From the NCBI GenBank assembly GCA_020091685.1, contig CM034595.1, positions 22,677,564-22,741,563 on the forward strand: a DNA stretch of 64,000 bases, read 5' to 3'. Position numbers and translations under genes: made by a program. Source of the DNA: Lutjanus erythropterus. Taxonomy: Eukaryota > Chordata > Actinopteri > Lutjaniformes > Lutjanidae. Positions within the stretch are counted from its first letter, which is position 1. Every line of letters starts with the position of its first letter. This document shows positions 1 to 11,200 of the stretch, one piece after another. The notes under the pieces are model-generated. The model had not been told where the DNA came from. It did not search any database and was given only the letters and a program-made list of their open reading frames with translations.

Positions 1-273
1 AATATGGGTGGGGTTGGGTATCATTTGTATTTTAACAATTCTAATTCTGCTCACCGATTTTGGTTCTTGACAACTCTCGTGTCCTCACACATTCTTCACA
101 GCAGAGTTGTGTGAAATTACCACAGATGTATGTCCAAAACAGAAAAACTGAGCTAAGCTAATGTTAGCTAGGTAATCGTAACAATGATGGTCTCTTTTCT
201 GGTTTCTTGAATATTCTGGGCTTACTGGGGCTACTTTACTCTAACAAAAGAAGAGTATTCAGTCCCTCTAAAG

Positions 274-487
274 CAGTGTTTCCCAACCCTGGTGCTCAGG
301 GACCTCTGCCCTGCATGTTTTAGACGTTTCCCTGCTCCAACACACCTGATTCAAATGATCAGCTCATCATCAAGCCTCTGCAGAAGCCTGATAACAACAT
401 GATCATTTGAATCAGGTGTGTTGGAGCAGGGAAACATCTAAAACATGCAGGACAAAGGTCCCTCAGGACCAGGGTTGGGAAACACTG
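274..487. mobile_element. Non-autonomous hAT-type MITE with 8-bp target duplication
   Basis: A 214-bp near-palindrome begins CAGTGTTTCCCAACCCTGG and ends with its inverted counterpart (CCAGGGTTGGGAAACACTG). The two arms pair over almost their whole length. It is flanked by an exact 8-bp direct repeat, CTCTAAAG, at 266-273 and 488-495. CAGTG termini plus an 8-bp target site duplication are typical of hAT transposons. No transposase is encoded. Confidence 0.9.
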
Positions 488-3018
488 CTCTAAAGCATTC
501 TGTAGCATAGCATTTGCTAAGTTGAAGTGATTCTTAAAAAAAATCACACAATTTGTGCTATTCACGTGCTAGTCAAGCCACTTGACTAGCATGACTAAAC
601 AGCTAAACTGAGAATAGAAAGGCAAAGTCTCTCCCTTTCCGGTTTGTCCCATGAGATGTTGCTTAGGTCAAAAATGGAATGGCAGTCAATGGCAGTGGCT
701 ATGTCAAGAAAGTCACCTTTGAAGTACAAGACTGTGAAGATGCGTAATTAAAAAGACTGCACACCCAGACCAGAAGTCATAGTAGTGAAGACAATGACTT
801 TCTTCCGTCAAAAGATAATGTTAGCCGCTGAAGCTCTGACGCCTGTGTGAATTCATACTGGGATCCAATCCAAGGAGCAATGGCTCTTACTTGTTCTTTC
901 TCTTCACAACTGATAAAAGGACCACGATTCACTGGAAAAAAACATTACAGTTAAGATAAAGTTACAAGGGACAGTGGCGTTGGTTGTTGGTGACGTATGT
1001 TGTGTCAAGCGATGCAAGACAAGAGACAAGAGACTGGTTCACACAAAGCTAAACTATGACAAACCCACCACAAATTGTGACTTTCTTGACTGGTAACATC
1101 ATCTTTTAAATTCACAGACATCATATGTATAATTTGTGGCATGATTCAAACAGGATCAAAATATTATTTGTGTCTCATCATCAAGCGCCACACACAGGAA
1201 GGGGAGGCACTGTCACACCCCTTCCGGTACGAAAGCACACAGGCAGCATAGCTTCAGCAGCTAATGTAAGATTCTGGTAGGAGAAAGTCATGATGTCATG
1301 TACGCCTCTGGCGGGTGTGTAGTCTTTCTAATTATGTATCTTTACAGACTAACACTTAAACAGTCTTTCGACAAACTGCAACTTTCTTGACACGTAAAAT
1401 TATCTTTTAAATTGACAAATGGGTTAGGCTTAGGGTTAGGGTTGTGGATTCGTAGCGCAATTCAAACTGGATCAAATAAAAATTTCAGGAGTTTGGTCCC
1501 ATGGTTGTCCACTGGAAGGGGCATGACTTGAGCTGTCAATAATGCTAGACGATATAGGTGTTTACAGTACATGGTTTAATTTGAAAAAAGTATGAGCGAC
1601 ATTTGTATAGGAATCTATAAGCGGAAATTAGAATTTCTTAATGATTCCTTTGAAATTGTAATTGACCATTCAAGTCACACCCATAATGCTCTGTGCTCCA
1701 GTAACAGCTGAGCAAACTTGGTACCTCAGTCAACTCAAGTCACACATAGCTTGTGTTTTGCTAACACAAGCTAACTAGCAACCTAATGATTGATGTTGAT
1801 TAGCTAGCTAGTTGGCTAGTGTTTTGCTAACATCAGCTAACTTAATATATGATTATATGTCTGTTTTACATGTCCCCCAGCAACATCTTTTAACCATCTT
1901 CAAAATTTGGTTTTCTTTTCATCATAGCTGAGCCTAGCACATACCTTATCTTTGTGAAGGAAACAGGAAAGGAGAAAGTTGGCCGAGGTACCAAGATTGC
2001 TCGACTGTGGATTGGAGCACAGAACAAAAGGTGACGGGACTTAAAAGGGTCAATTTTGGAACTGTTTTTTATTTGAAATTGGTTCACAATGCCCAGTCCT
2101 ACTTATAGCTTTGCTATACAATGTTCAATTGATGTCTAAAATATAGGTGGAAACAGCAACTATAAACCAAAGTACTGAGTCTGGTATTATAAACAGCCTC
2201 TCCCTCCCCTTGTCACACACGCCTCTGGTTGTTGGTGGGGCTTCCACATCAAACAGCTCTGTGATAGTGGAGTTTGTACTTTATACCCTGGCAAACACAA
2301 GCAGCGCGCTTTATCAACACATAATGGGATATACACTGAGACAACCATGGAGCTGCTATATCATGCAGGGACTGTTTGAACAGCTGCTAACCCACTTTCT
2401 GTTCTCACTCTGTGAAAATTGAACCCTGAAATTGAAACTTTTACACATATAATAGGTGCTACTCACTGAACTATACCTCATCATATGCAAAGGAGATCTG
2501 ATTGGAGTTTTGTGCACATGAATTGTATTATGTCATTGAGGCATAACATATTAGGATTTTTTTTTTTATTTTACAATGTCAGTGAAAGTCCCAGCCTGGT
2601 GCTGGCTGCGTCTGGGAAAATGGTAGACTACACAAGCCAAAGATAATCCTTGAAGCAAGCCAAGTGGAAAGTCAGTCAGGGAATTATGGAGATGGTTGGC
2701 AATCTAATGATAACATCCAAACCCAATGTCAGAGTGACTGCATCTCACACAACCTTATAATCCCTCTGCACGCGAAAGGTGCCCTTTTTCCCTGTAATGT
2801 TTCCACCACTGCATCCAGACGCAACACATGGTGATGCTTTTCACTTAGCATTAATCCTAAATCACATCAGTCACTGGAAGCCACAGAAATAATATGTTTG
2901 TTTTATGTTTAACAGGCACATGTGAGACGCAGATGAAGATATATGAAGATGTTTGCTGATGGCGAGCACATGTTAGGGATGACTTTAGACAAGATAATGA
3001 AAAAAATTTGACTGAAGC

Positions 3019-3635
3019 TAAGGCTGCAATCAACTACTATTTTCATTACCAATTAATCTGCCTATAATTTTCACTTTTCCGATTAATCAGTTAGTTGTTT
3101 TTAGGAGTGTAAGAATCAACATACACTATCAATGCACTTGAGCATCATATATGTTTTCAGATACTGTATTGATACATGCAAAGATTCGTGCCAGTAGATT
3201 TTTTTAACTCAGATTTTATGCATATGGTGGTGTGTTCTTCATACTGACAGTTTTCCTAAAATTAGATGTAAAAATAGCAATATACCACCTTGCTTATAGA
3301 ATGGAAATACATCGCAATATATTAAACCGTAACCCTTGTATCGTGATACATATCCTCCACATTCTTGCCAATAACCAGCTCTAGTTGTTTGACCTATAAA
3401 ATGTCAGAAAATGGAGAAAAATGTTGATCAGCGTTTCCCAAAGCCCAATATGATATCATCAGATGTTGTGGTTAGTCGACAACCCAAAAATATTCAGTTT
3501 GCTGTCACAGAGAAGTAAACACACCAGAAAATATTTTACTTAACAAAGAAAAAATGCGCAAACCAATTAACTGATGATTAAAATAGTTGGCGATTAATTT
3601 AATTGATGACAGCTAATCGATTGATCGCAGCTCTA
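3019..3635. mobile_element. hAT-type non-autonomous element with 8-bp target duplication
   Basis: The ends are imperfect inverted repeats (TAAGGCTGCAATCAA against TAGAGCTGCGATCAA, 12 of 15 matching, differences all transitions). They are flanked by the exact 8-bp repeat ACTGAAGC at 3011-3018 and 3636-3643. The subterminal parts carry attaatcgatta-like AT-rich inverted motifs. The element at 62796-63471 has closely similar ends. It lies in chn2 intron 1 and has no coding capacity. Confidence 0.8.
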
Positions 3636-3785
3636 ACTGAAGCCAAATAAAGGCATGTATTTAAAAGCACAAAGACAAGCAAAATTCCCTGCAAAGGAGC
3701 GTCTTATTCTTTATTATTTTTATGGTTATTATTATAATTATTTGTTATTATTATTTCATTGTATGTCATGTGAACTCTTACTTAC

Positions 3786-3834
3786 CAGAGGACACAGATG
3801 AACCTGAGAGGCTTGAGTTACTGGATGCTGCCAT
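3786..3834 (-). CDS. chn2: chn2 (beta-2-chimaerin) first coding exon, partial gene
   Basis: Beta-2-chimaerin is a cytosolic Rac GTPase-activating protein with SH2, C1 (diacylglycerol-binding) and RhoGAP domains. Only its first 16 codons are here. On the minus strand the exon reads MAASSNSSLSGSSVSS plus one base of the next codon, then a strong donor (exon G, then GTAAG at 3785-3781). This matches the N-terminus of human CHN2 as I recall it. The ATG has purines at -3 and +4, and an in-frame TGA lies 15 bases upstream, so this is the true start. The SH2, C1 and GAP exons must lie beyond the left edge; I found none in 1-3785. The gene is divergent to cpvl, as in mammals. The very short coding segment is the only weakness of the call. 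Confidence 0.9.
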
Positions 3835-4210
3835 CCCAGCCCGTCCGTTTCACGGCTCGGTTACTCCCGTTTAGCCAACAAGGTGCGCTCGCAGCAGCTC
3901 GTCCCCGGCGGTGCTTCCATTTCCCTCACGTCCCGATGTGCTTCACCTCTGACTGTCGGCTCTACCCGGTCACTATTTCATGCCTCGTCTTGATTTCCCT
4001 CAGAGCCCACCAGCAGCCGTGTGTCTTGAGTCCGCCGATCCTTCCTTCGGCTCGGCTCGGCTCGCCGTGCTGTGCGCCTCGGTGGTGAGGAGATCCTCAC
4101 GCTGCCGCACACACTGAAGGTGCTGCCGCCGACACGGATGTAAAAATAGTCAGACTGTCTACAGGAATACACTCCGTGGATCAGTTTCTCCAAAGCACAC
4201 CGGACAGAGA
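3835..4210 (-). promoter_or_regulatory. chn2: chn2 5' UTR and CpG-rich promoter region
   Basis: The stretch upstream of the chn2 ATG (reading on the minus strand) is GC- and CpG-rich, unlike the AT-rich DNA around it, most clearly from about 3840 to 4140. It contains stop codons in frame with the chn2 start, so it is untranslated leader or promoter. A weak TATA-like stretch lies near 4140-4146 (tattttta on the minus strand). The exact transcription start cannot be read from sequence. Short ORFs on both strands here are by-products of GC richness. Confidence 0.6.
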
Positions 4211-4546
4211 GGATCTGCAGGTCTCGATATGTGCCATGTAGGAATCAGCTATGGTTTCCATGTGCCACTTTAAGGATTGTAATAAACACACTACACTGCA
4301 GCGTAGACGCGCCTTCTTAAAGTGAAAGTTTGGACTGCTAGTTGTAAGCAAAAGAAAACCTCCAAACAGCCGACTTTAGTTCAGTCTGCAGGATGTAAAA
4401 CAGGCGTTAAAAAGCCACGGTTATCTGAGATTCATGCAAAGGCCCAACTGGCTAAACCACATTATTCCAGCTTTTGCATATTTTCATCAGATGTCATGTT
4501 ATGTCATGTTATGTTGAAAGTGACAGAGTGAATGTCAGTGGTTGTT

Positions 4547-4560
4547 GCGCCACCTGGTGG
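4547..4560 (-). promoter_or_regulatory. CTCF-type binding motif
   Basis: The minus strand reads CCACCAGGTGGCGC, which fits the vertebrate CTCF core consensus CCASYAGRKGGCRS at every position. It lies about 350 bp upstream of the chn2 5' end, between two divergent genes, where an insulator would be plausible. Occupancy cannot be inferred from sequence alone. Confidence 0.5.
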
Positions 4561-5244
4561 GGCTGCTCGTACACAGAGAAAGTGATGAATGTAGTGTCTG
4601 TGTGACATTACCTGCACATTTTGTAGGAAGGCTCTGAAGCCCAGGGATTTCCTCAACTTCATATTCATGTCTTTGTGCTTCTTTTACTGTATCTACTGAG
4701 GAACAGCTTGGGTTGGCTGCTGTCGTCTAGTGCTGGGCAAAATATTGATATATTAATACTGTCAATAAATGATTTTGGCAATGGTCCCTAGTGATGAGAC
4801 CAGTTATTTTAAGTAACCTGGTTTGTTCATGAGCAACTCTTTTGGTTGTCCCCCTGTAGCTATACAGTTTTAAGAACAGTATATGTTAACAACAGTATAT
4901 GAAACAGACAGGAGGATGGGGATGAGAGAAAAAGGTGCAACAAAAAAGTCAAATAAACATTCAATGAGTCAAGCAGACTAGACCATCATATTCAACTCTG
5001 CACTCTGCTTCTAGGTGGCTGAGAGGAGAAGTGGCAGGATAATAAGGGGGATGGATTTTGGTCATTTTGCTAACAAGGGGGGTGACATCCACCCTCAAAT
5101 CACCAACTGGATATGATATGAGACTTGATGTCATCTTATGGTATCATTATATCATGATATGACCTTGGTGTTGTCTTAGTATTTGCCTTTACCCACTTAG
5201 TCATTATATCCACACGACAGATGATTATTCAAGAAAAATCCTGT

Positions 5245-5660
5245 TGTGTTAAAAATATAATGTGGAACATTTCTGCATTAAAATGTTTGAAAAAGCTAGG
5301 CCTATCTTGTATATTTTGTTGAGTTGTGTACGCACATTATCTCAGATGTTTCCAACAATGTTTAAACCCAGAGAGATTTAATGTAGTCAAGGTAATGGTA
5401 CCTTTCCTACAAGCTGCATGGTAAACATCGGATGCATCAGATGGTGAGAAAAGAAGTCAGTGAATGTTACCAAACGTAACATGAACAAAACTTCATCTGA
5501 TATAACCTCATCTGTGAGGTTATATCAGATGGTTTTTAATCAGCAATGGTGTTTTTTCACCAATGAAGACAAAAACTCCCATGATCCCACACTACTTCAC
5601 ATCATCAAATGGCATGTTTTGTTATTGTTTTGTTGTGAGAGACCCCGATGCAGCAGAACT
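5245..5660. mobile_element. MITE copy related to 61129-61761
   Basis: From about 5260 the sequence runs parallel to 61140-61420. Shared stretches include acatttctgcattaaaatg against acatttccacattaaaatg, followed by attttgttga, caatgtt and a further atgtt/acctcat segment. The left terminus is degraded and the right end is not clear; related sequence may continue towards 6185. Confidence 0.5.
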
Positions 5661-6225
5661 AAGATATTGTACATTTAATATCTTGTAAAAGCACCAACTG
5701 TCATACCAACAATATTGTTGTTATATCTATAAATATCGATAGAGGTATTTGGTCAGTTGCACAATCATCTTTTGCTACTGACCAACAGCTTGCCAGTATG
5801 ATCCTTTAAGTGGCGGGATAACTCTGGGGAGGTGAGTGAAAGAGCAGCGCTCCCTTCTCTGTCATTACCACTGCTGAGAAACACACTTAGCCCACAAGTG
5901 CAGATGAGCAACGGCCAACAGATTGTGTGGATGCATTCAGATCTTTATGTGTGCAACTAATGTGTAAGAAAATATAGGTTACATAAAATAAAATAGCTGA
6001 TGTGCCTCAAAACATTCCTATCGTCAAGCCTTACCTTCCGCTTCATTTTCAAAATTGCCGCCAAGTGTTGCAGTTTCCTCCTCACCTGTTCACCTGAGCA
6101 GTCCCATCACCATTCATGATTTTCTTCCTAGCTATGAAGATCTTCTTCATTTCCATTGTGCTCTGCACTGTAGGACATAAGATAAGTTAGTTCCTCTGCC
6201 CCTAGATGACAAAAAACAGCTTTAA

Positions 6226-6290
6226 TACCAGCATTTCTACTAAAACCACCATTTGATAACACCAGCATTTCTATTAAAAACACTATTTGA
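6226..6290. repeat. Two-copy tandem duplication, about 33 bp unit
   Basis: Two adjacent diverged copies of a unit beginning accagcatttct are followed by attaaaa/ctaaaa and then ca(c)tatttga. This is a simple local duplication in intergenic DNA with no coding meaning. Confidence 0.6.
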
Positions 6291-7735
6291 GTTTGGTGCT
6301 AATGGACACTAAGAGCTTTTTTTTTTTGTTTCATCAACTTACACAGTCGAGTTGTGTGTCTGACCACCTGATGAATCCAAATCCATTATTCAGTGATTCC
6401 TTCATGCTGGTTTGCTCCCCACCAAGTCCAGAAAAATACATTTTGGGCTTTTTTTTCCTGGCCTCCTCAGCTGGTTGTTAGTGTCTATTTGCTGCCTGGT
6501 GCTGGGCAGACAGGATACAATGGATTCAACCAAAAGAAAAAAGCAAAACAAAACAAAACAAAAAATAATAAGCTAATAGAGGAGAAAATACAATGTAACT
6601 TTAATTGTGTATTCCCTAATGTATGAAAATAAACTCCTTTCACAGCAGCCATTTTAATATGAAATAGTAAGGTAGACACAGATGTTACCAACAATACTAA
6701 TTAAGGTTGGTCAGGGTGCTGTTATTGTGTTGTTGACTGACTGAAAAGGCTCTGCTACATTAAATGGATTCTTAATTAGCATCATTGCTAACACATGTGT
6801 TTACCCTACTATTTAATATCAATATAGCTGCCATGAAAAAAGTCTGAACTGAGATTTTTGTCATTCAGGATATTTGACGATATATTTTTGAGATGGCAGT
6901 GAAAAGCAAACTTAAACCAGTCATGTAGTGTCCCAGTTTTTATGCTTTCTAATTATATTAGGCTGCAAAATGCTGACTGAGCACTATTTTGAATTTAAGC
7001 AGGGCTCAAAAGTAGCACCAGCCAAGTGGTGATAAATAATGCTAGTGGCACAAAAAAACACAATAGTCATTTATTGAGTGACTGAAAAAAGTTTATTTTG
7101 GACGCTGGTGTAAAGTAAGCACTTAAACATCAAACAGGGAATGATTATGGGTGTGTGCTTAAACTATGACTACAACGCCACCATTTAGCAGTTGCTCATT
7201 TAAAATATTTTATCAAAACATAGTTTACTCATGTCAATTATTTATTAATATATTTATTTGTTTTGTTAACTGTCATCAGTAAACTTACTTTCCCCTCTCA
7301 TTTTTCAGCTGTGTCATTTGAATTGTGTGGCAAAGGTGTCCTCCAATGCAGCACTGAAAGTGTTTAAATACAGTAACACTGCAGCACAGTGGAGGCTAAA
7401 ATATCCTTTCAAAATAGCTAAAATTAAAAAAATAACAATATATTCATGTAAATTGGTCTCCTTAATCATAGGCGGCATATATAACAGAAATACATGATAA
7501 AATACAATAATTTATTCTGTATGTCTAAACTTTGTATCCCATTAAATTGTCTTTCACTTATTAATTTTGCTAACAACACCTAGCTAAAGACACCTGACTG
7601 TTAATTTAATTTAACAGAGCTCAAAAACAGTTCACTCACCAAGGCAGTCAAGCCTACTTTGAAATACGGCTGTTTTAGCAAAATTTCATCTTCTGTTTCA
7701 GACAAATTCCTGTAGGAAGCCTTGAGTTTCCTGCA

Positions 7736-7860
7736 AGACCACGTCGTGGGCTGAAAAGTCCTCATGGCACAACAACGACCACGTGATCTGAAATCTCATA
7801 TGACCCGCACGGAGTTGATCATGTGACACAGACTTACAGGCTCACACTTTTCAGTCAGTC
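7736..7860 (+). promoter_or_regulatory. cpvl: cpvl promoter with E-box/M-box (CLEAR-like) motifs
   Basis: Just upstream of the cpvl leader lie CACGTGAT (7780-7787) and TCATGTGAC (7819-7827). Both are typical targets of MiT/TFE and USF basic helix-loop-helix factors. CACGTGA is the core of the CLEAR element found in lysosomal gene promoters, and TCATGTGA is the M-box. A palindromic CCACGTCGTGG (7739-7749) precedes them. No TATA box is evident. The motifs are seen directly; that TFEB-family factors act here is inference, though it fits an endo-lysosomal or secretory carboxypeptidase. Confidence 0.5.
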
Positions 7861-7941
7861 CACAGCTGATCAACTTCAACTCCTCTCTCCGGATAAAGAC
7901 TGGAATTTCTCCTGTCGGGACAGAAACTACAATAACATGAA
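7861..7941 (+). other. cpvl: cpvl 5' non-coding exon with upstream ATG
   Basis: Inferred leader exon ending ATGAA at a consensus donor (GTGAGT at 7942-7947). The 5' boundary is approximate. Spliced to the acceptor at 8080-8082, the ATG at 7937 opens a five-codon reading frame (MKIVV) that stops one base before the main cpvl ATG. The splice is a prediction from consensus sites. Confidence 0.5.
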
Positions 7942-8096
7942 GTGAGTTTTAAACGAGTTAAAATGTTTTATTTTCACTTGTTCCGCCTGTTGTCGGACGT
8001 GTTGCGTTTGTGGTCACAGTGTTTTGAAATGTGAGTGATGTGCGGCGTTTGAGGTTCTCACATCACTGACTGACCTCAGCAGGATCGTAGTGTGAT

Positions 8097-8298
8097 ATGA
8101 ATTGTGTAAATGTTGTCAGGCTGTGGAGGGAAACCCTGGGCGTCCTGTTACTGTGGGCCTGTCTGGACTCTGCACACACACGGAGCTGCTCGTCGTTTTT
8201 CTGCCGAAAATCCCACCGTGTCAGCGGCCTGAATGGCGTCGACCCCGGCTCTCCTCTCTTTCTCACTCCTTACCTGGAGAAGGGCGCCATCGATGAAG
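8097..8298 (+). CDS. cpvl: cpvl coding exon 1 (signal peptide, pro-region start)
   Basis: Encodes residues 1-67 plus one base. The acceptor at 8080-8082 (cag) puts 14 leader bases before the ATG, and the donor is G|GTATTA at 8298/8299. It contains the signal peptide and the conserved stretch PLFLTPYLEKG found at the start of the mature CPVL region. Confidence 0.93.
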
Positions 8299-11200
8299 GT
8301 ATTAACGCACCCACATTACATAACACTGCAGCCAACAAGGTTCACTGTTATAATTGTTTTATAATAATCACACGAGCCACCAGTCGGACATCTTTTCTTC
8401 TTGTTGTTGCAGCCAGGAAACTCAGTTTGGTAGGAGATCTGCCAGGTGCCAGTGTCAAGAGTTATGCGGGGTACCTCACTGTCAACAAAAAATACAACAG
8501 CAACCTCTTCTTCTGGTTCTTTCCTGCACTTATGGTAGGTTCACACTTCTGCTTTACAACAGGGACTTTCCAAATTACAGAATTATATTACTGTCAGTGC
8601 TGCAGATTGGGAGAGGTCACAAGGGGGAGAAAGAAAAACTTGAGTCAGATGATCGGTTTTGTTCTTCTTTTCTTTTTTGGGGAGCTTTTCTATGTTCCCA
8701 GAGCCCTGTGTTCTATGCTAACCCATAACTTCAACCCAATATGTGGTGTATAGAGCAGGGAAATATGGGACCTTGGAGCATGGGACATTGGGGACAGTGG
8801 ACCTTGGGAGCATAGGGCCTTGGGTGCATAGGACCCTGGGAACATAGAACCTAGGAACATGGGATCTTTGGAGAGAGCATATGCAGAACTGGTAAACATT
8901 GGACCCTGGGGACATTGGACTCTGGGAGATATCATCTGTAGAACTTGGGGACATGGGACCTTGGAAACATGGGTCCCTGGGAGAGAACATAGATAGATAG
9001 GTAGTACTTAGGACCTTGAAAACATGGGACCCTGGGAGAGAACATACGTAGAACTGGGAAACAAGACCTTGGGATCATGGGACCCTGGACATATTGGACC
9101 TTGAGAACTTTAAGAACAGATGTAGAACCGGGGGAACATAGGACCCTGGGAGAAAAGGAATGACCTTGTTTCCTCTAGATTTCAACTGTTTGTATTTTAG
9201 GTATTTCAGCTCTGCTCCCTTAATCAACTTGTGATAAGGAATTGCACCGTGTATATTTAGTCAGCTGCCGTACAGGAATGTCAGCTATGATGGTAAACTT
9301 TGTTTTGTGTTGAAAGTTACGTTTTTTTGTCTTACCGCACAGTTACTATTTTCATAGCTATTTTTGGAAACTCGTGTTGTTGAAGCCATTAATCAGTAAC
9401 CAAGCCTCATATCTGTATTTCATACTTCAGTATATGTCACATGCCACATCCATGACTCACACTGAGTGAAAGATTAGTCTGCAGCCTTGAAGAATATAAA
9501 GATATATATATGTATATAAATATATATTTGTTTGTTTGTTTTGTTTTTTGTTTTTAATTGAACCTTACATTATAGTGCATGAATTTTAATCTTTTTTTCA
9601 TCATTCCAGTTCAGTGTCTGTGAAGACTCTTCTATATGTAACAGCTATCATTTAGAGGAGCCTTTATAATGTGTTTACTAATATGCGTACTGTGTGAGAG
9701 ATAATACATCACCCACATATATTTAAACACATTTATGAGACACCTAACATGGCTGATAATTTTTATTATCAGTTACAGTAGCTGATAATTTGGCTGATTA
9801 TGTACTGACATTTTTTACCATTTTTCATGATGGAAATATGGTAGAATTAAATACTGTAGATAAGCAAATGTAAATGGTATGATAATCATAAATTTCCATA
9901 CCATGGTATTTCGTGAATCCAGTATACTGCTGCAACTTTACGGATGACGGCGTGATCTCTTGTAAATATATTGTGACATTTGAATTTGAATTATTGCTTT
10001 GACTGGTTAGGAAATGTAAAGTGTAGTTTATTCCCCCCTTTTTTGATCTTTAATAAACTGAAGTGACCACTAGGTGGTGCTGAGATCTTACCTCTCTGTG
10101 TCCTCTGACTGACAGGGGAGTCGGGATAAAGCTCCAGTCCTGCTCTGGCTGCAGGGCGGGCCCGGTGGCACGTCCATGTTCGGTCTCTTTGTGGAACATG
10201 GACCATATGTGGTGTATAAGAACATGACAGGTAAGAAGTGATTTGGCTCTACAGCAACATACATAACACACGAACTGTAATTATTTAACCTAATGAGCTT
10301 GAGCCCGCTGTGTAGGATGTACTGAACATTGTTTGGCTTCTCTGATCTGCTCATGCTTTTGTCTTTGCAGTTGGTTTGAGGGATTACGCGTGGACGTCGA
10401 GATATTCAGTTCTGTACATCGACAATCCAGTATGTATTACTTATTTATACTCAAACAAAAAGCCACAATCTAATTACATTAAACAGAGTGTTTTCTGTGT
10501 GTGGATATTTTCTGGTAAGTCTTTGAGGAAGAGTGGATTGTTTTTGTAGGTTGGAACAGGTTTCAGCTTCACCGACGATGACAGAGGTTTTGCTCAGAAC
10601 CAGGACGATGTCGGCAGAGATCTTTACAGGTAAAACACTGCCATCCACCTCGAACACACTATTCCTGCCACTCGGGTCTTAAAGTCTGGTGTTTGATTGT
10701 TACTGACTCTTTTATTATCCTCATCTCTCCCTTTAAAAGTGCTTTAACACAGTTCTTCCAGATCTTCCCTGAATATCAGTCCAATGACTTCTATGCAACT
10801 GGAGAAGTATGTTTCTTTATCATTTCAAGCTTTGCAAATTCATAGTTTGGATACCGATCTTAAAAAATTGTTCTTATGTTTATAATCCCTCTCTGTCCTC
10901 ATCCAGTCATATGCAGGGAAGTATGTTCCTGCCATTTCTTACTACATCCATAAAAACAACCCCACTGCCAAAGTGAAGATTAACCTTGCAGGGATGGCTA
11001 TCGGTGACGGCCTCTGTGATCCAGAAATGGTGCGTATCTGACAAAGTGACATCCTTAAAACTTTGTCCTCAAGCAGCCCGACTCTCAATTAAATTCATTA
11101 AATTGGTTATTAAGTCTGGTATCAATTAGAGCATTTGTTAAGAACTCTCTTGCTCTCTTTGTTCATATTCTCCAACACTTAAAAGTAAAGCTCTGTTAGG

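Larger units (their letters stand above)
1..3785 (-). other. chn2: chn2 intron 1 (partial), repeat-rich
   Basis: AT-rich intronic DNA between the chn2 exon 1 donor and the left edge. No SH2-domain or other chimaerin exon was recognised. It holds two well-delimited hAT-type elements (274-487 and 3019-3635) and a short telomere-like TTAGGG stretch near 1428-1445. The remaining short ORFs show no recognisable protein. Confidence 0.7.
4211..7735. other. Divergent chn2-cpvl intergenic region
   Basis: About 3.5 kb of AT-rich DNA between the chn2 5' end and the cpvl promoter. It contains a CTCF-type motif (4547-4560), a MITE copy starting near 5245, a short tandem duplication (6226-6290) and a piece beginning CAGGGCTC (from 6999) that resembles a transposon end. 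No protein-coding gene is supported. Confidence 0.6.

Noticed and set aside
780-945. Minus-strand open frame of about 50 codons after a good acceptor (GPFISCEEKEQ)
   Set aside because: Does not match the SH2-proximal chimaerin exon or any protein I know. Flanking DNA looks repetitive, so it was not called as chn2 exon 2.
1428-1445. Telomere-like TTAGGG words (also near 35855 and 52240)
   Set aside because: Only two or so units each; too short to mean a telomere fusion.
1925-2034. Plus-strand open stretch (TYLIFVKETGKEKVGRG) before a GT
   Set aside because: Short, no start codon, no partner exon and no recognisable family; probably chance or repeat remnant.
6001-6185. Minus-strand exon-like segment ending in a GTAAGG donor (MEMKKIF... 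frame)
   Set aside because: The frame meets a stop before the donor. The segment resembles the distal part of the MITE copy that starts near 5245, so it is more likely repeat than an alternative chn2 leader exon.
8690-8990. Minus-strand ORFs with QGPM/PGS repeats
   Set aside because: Direct translation of the intronic minisatellite within cpvl.
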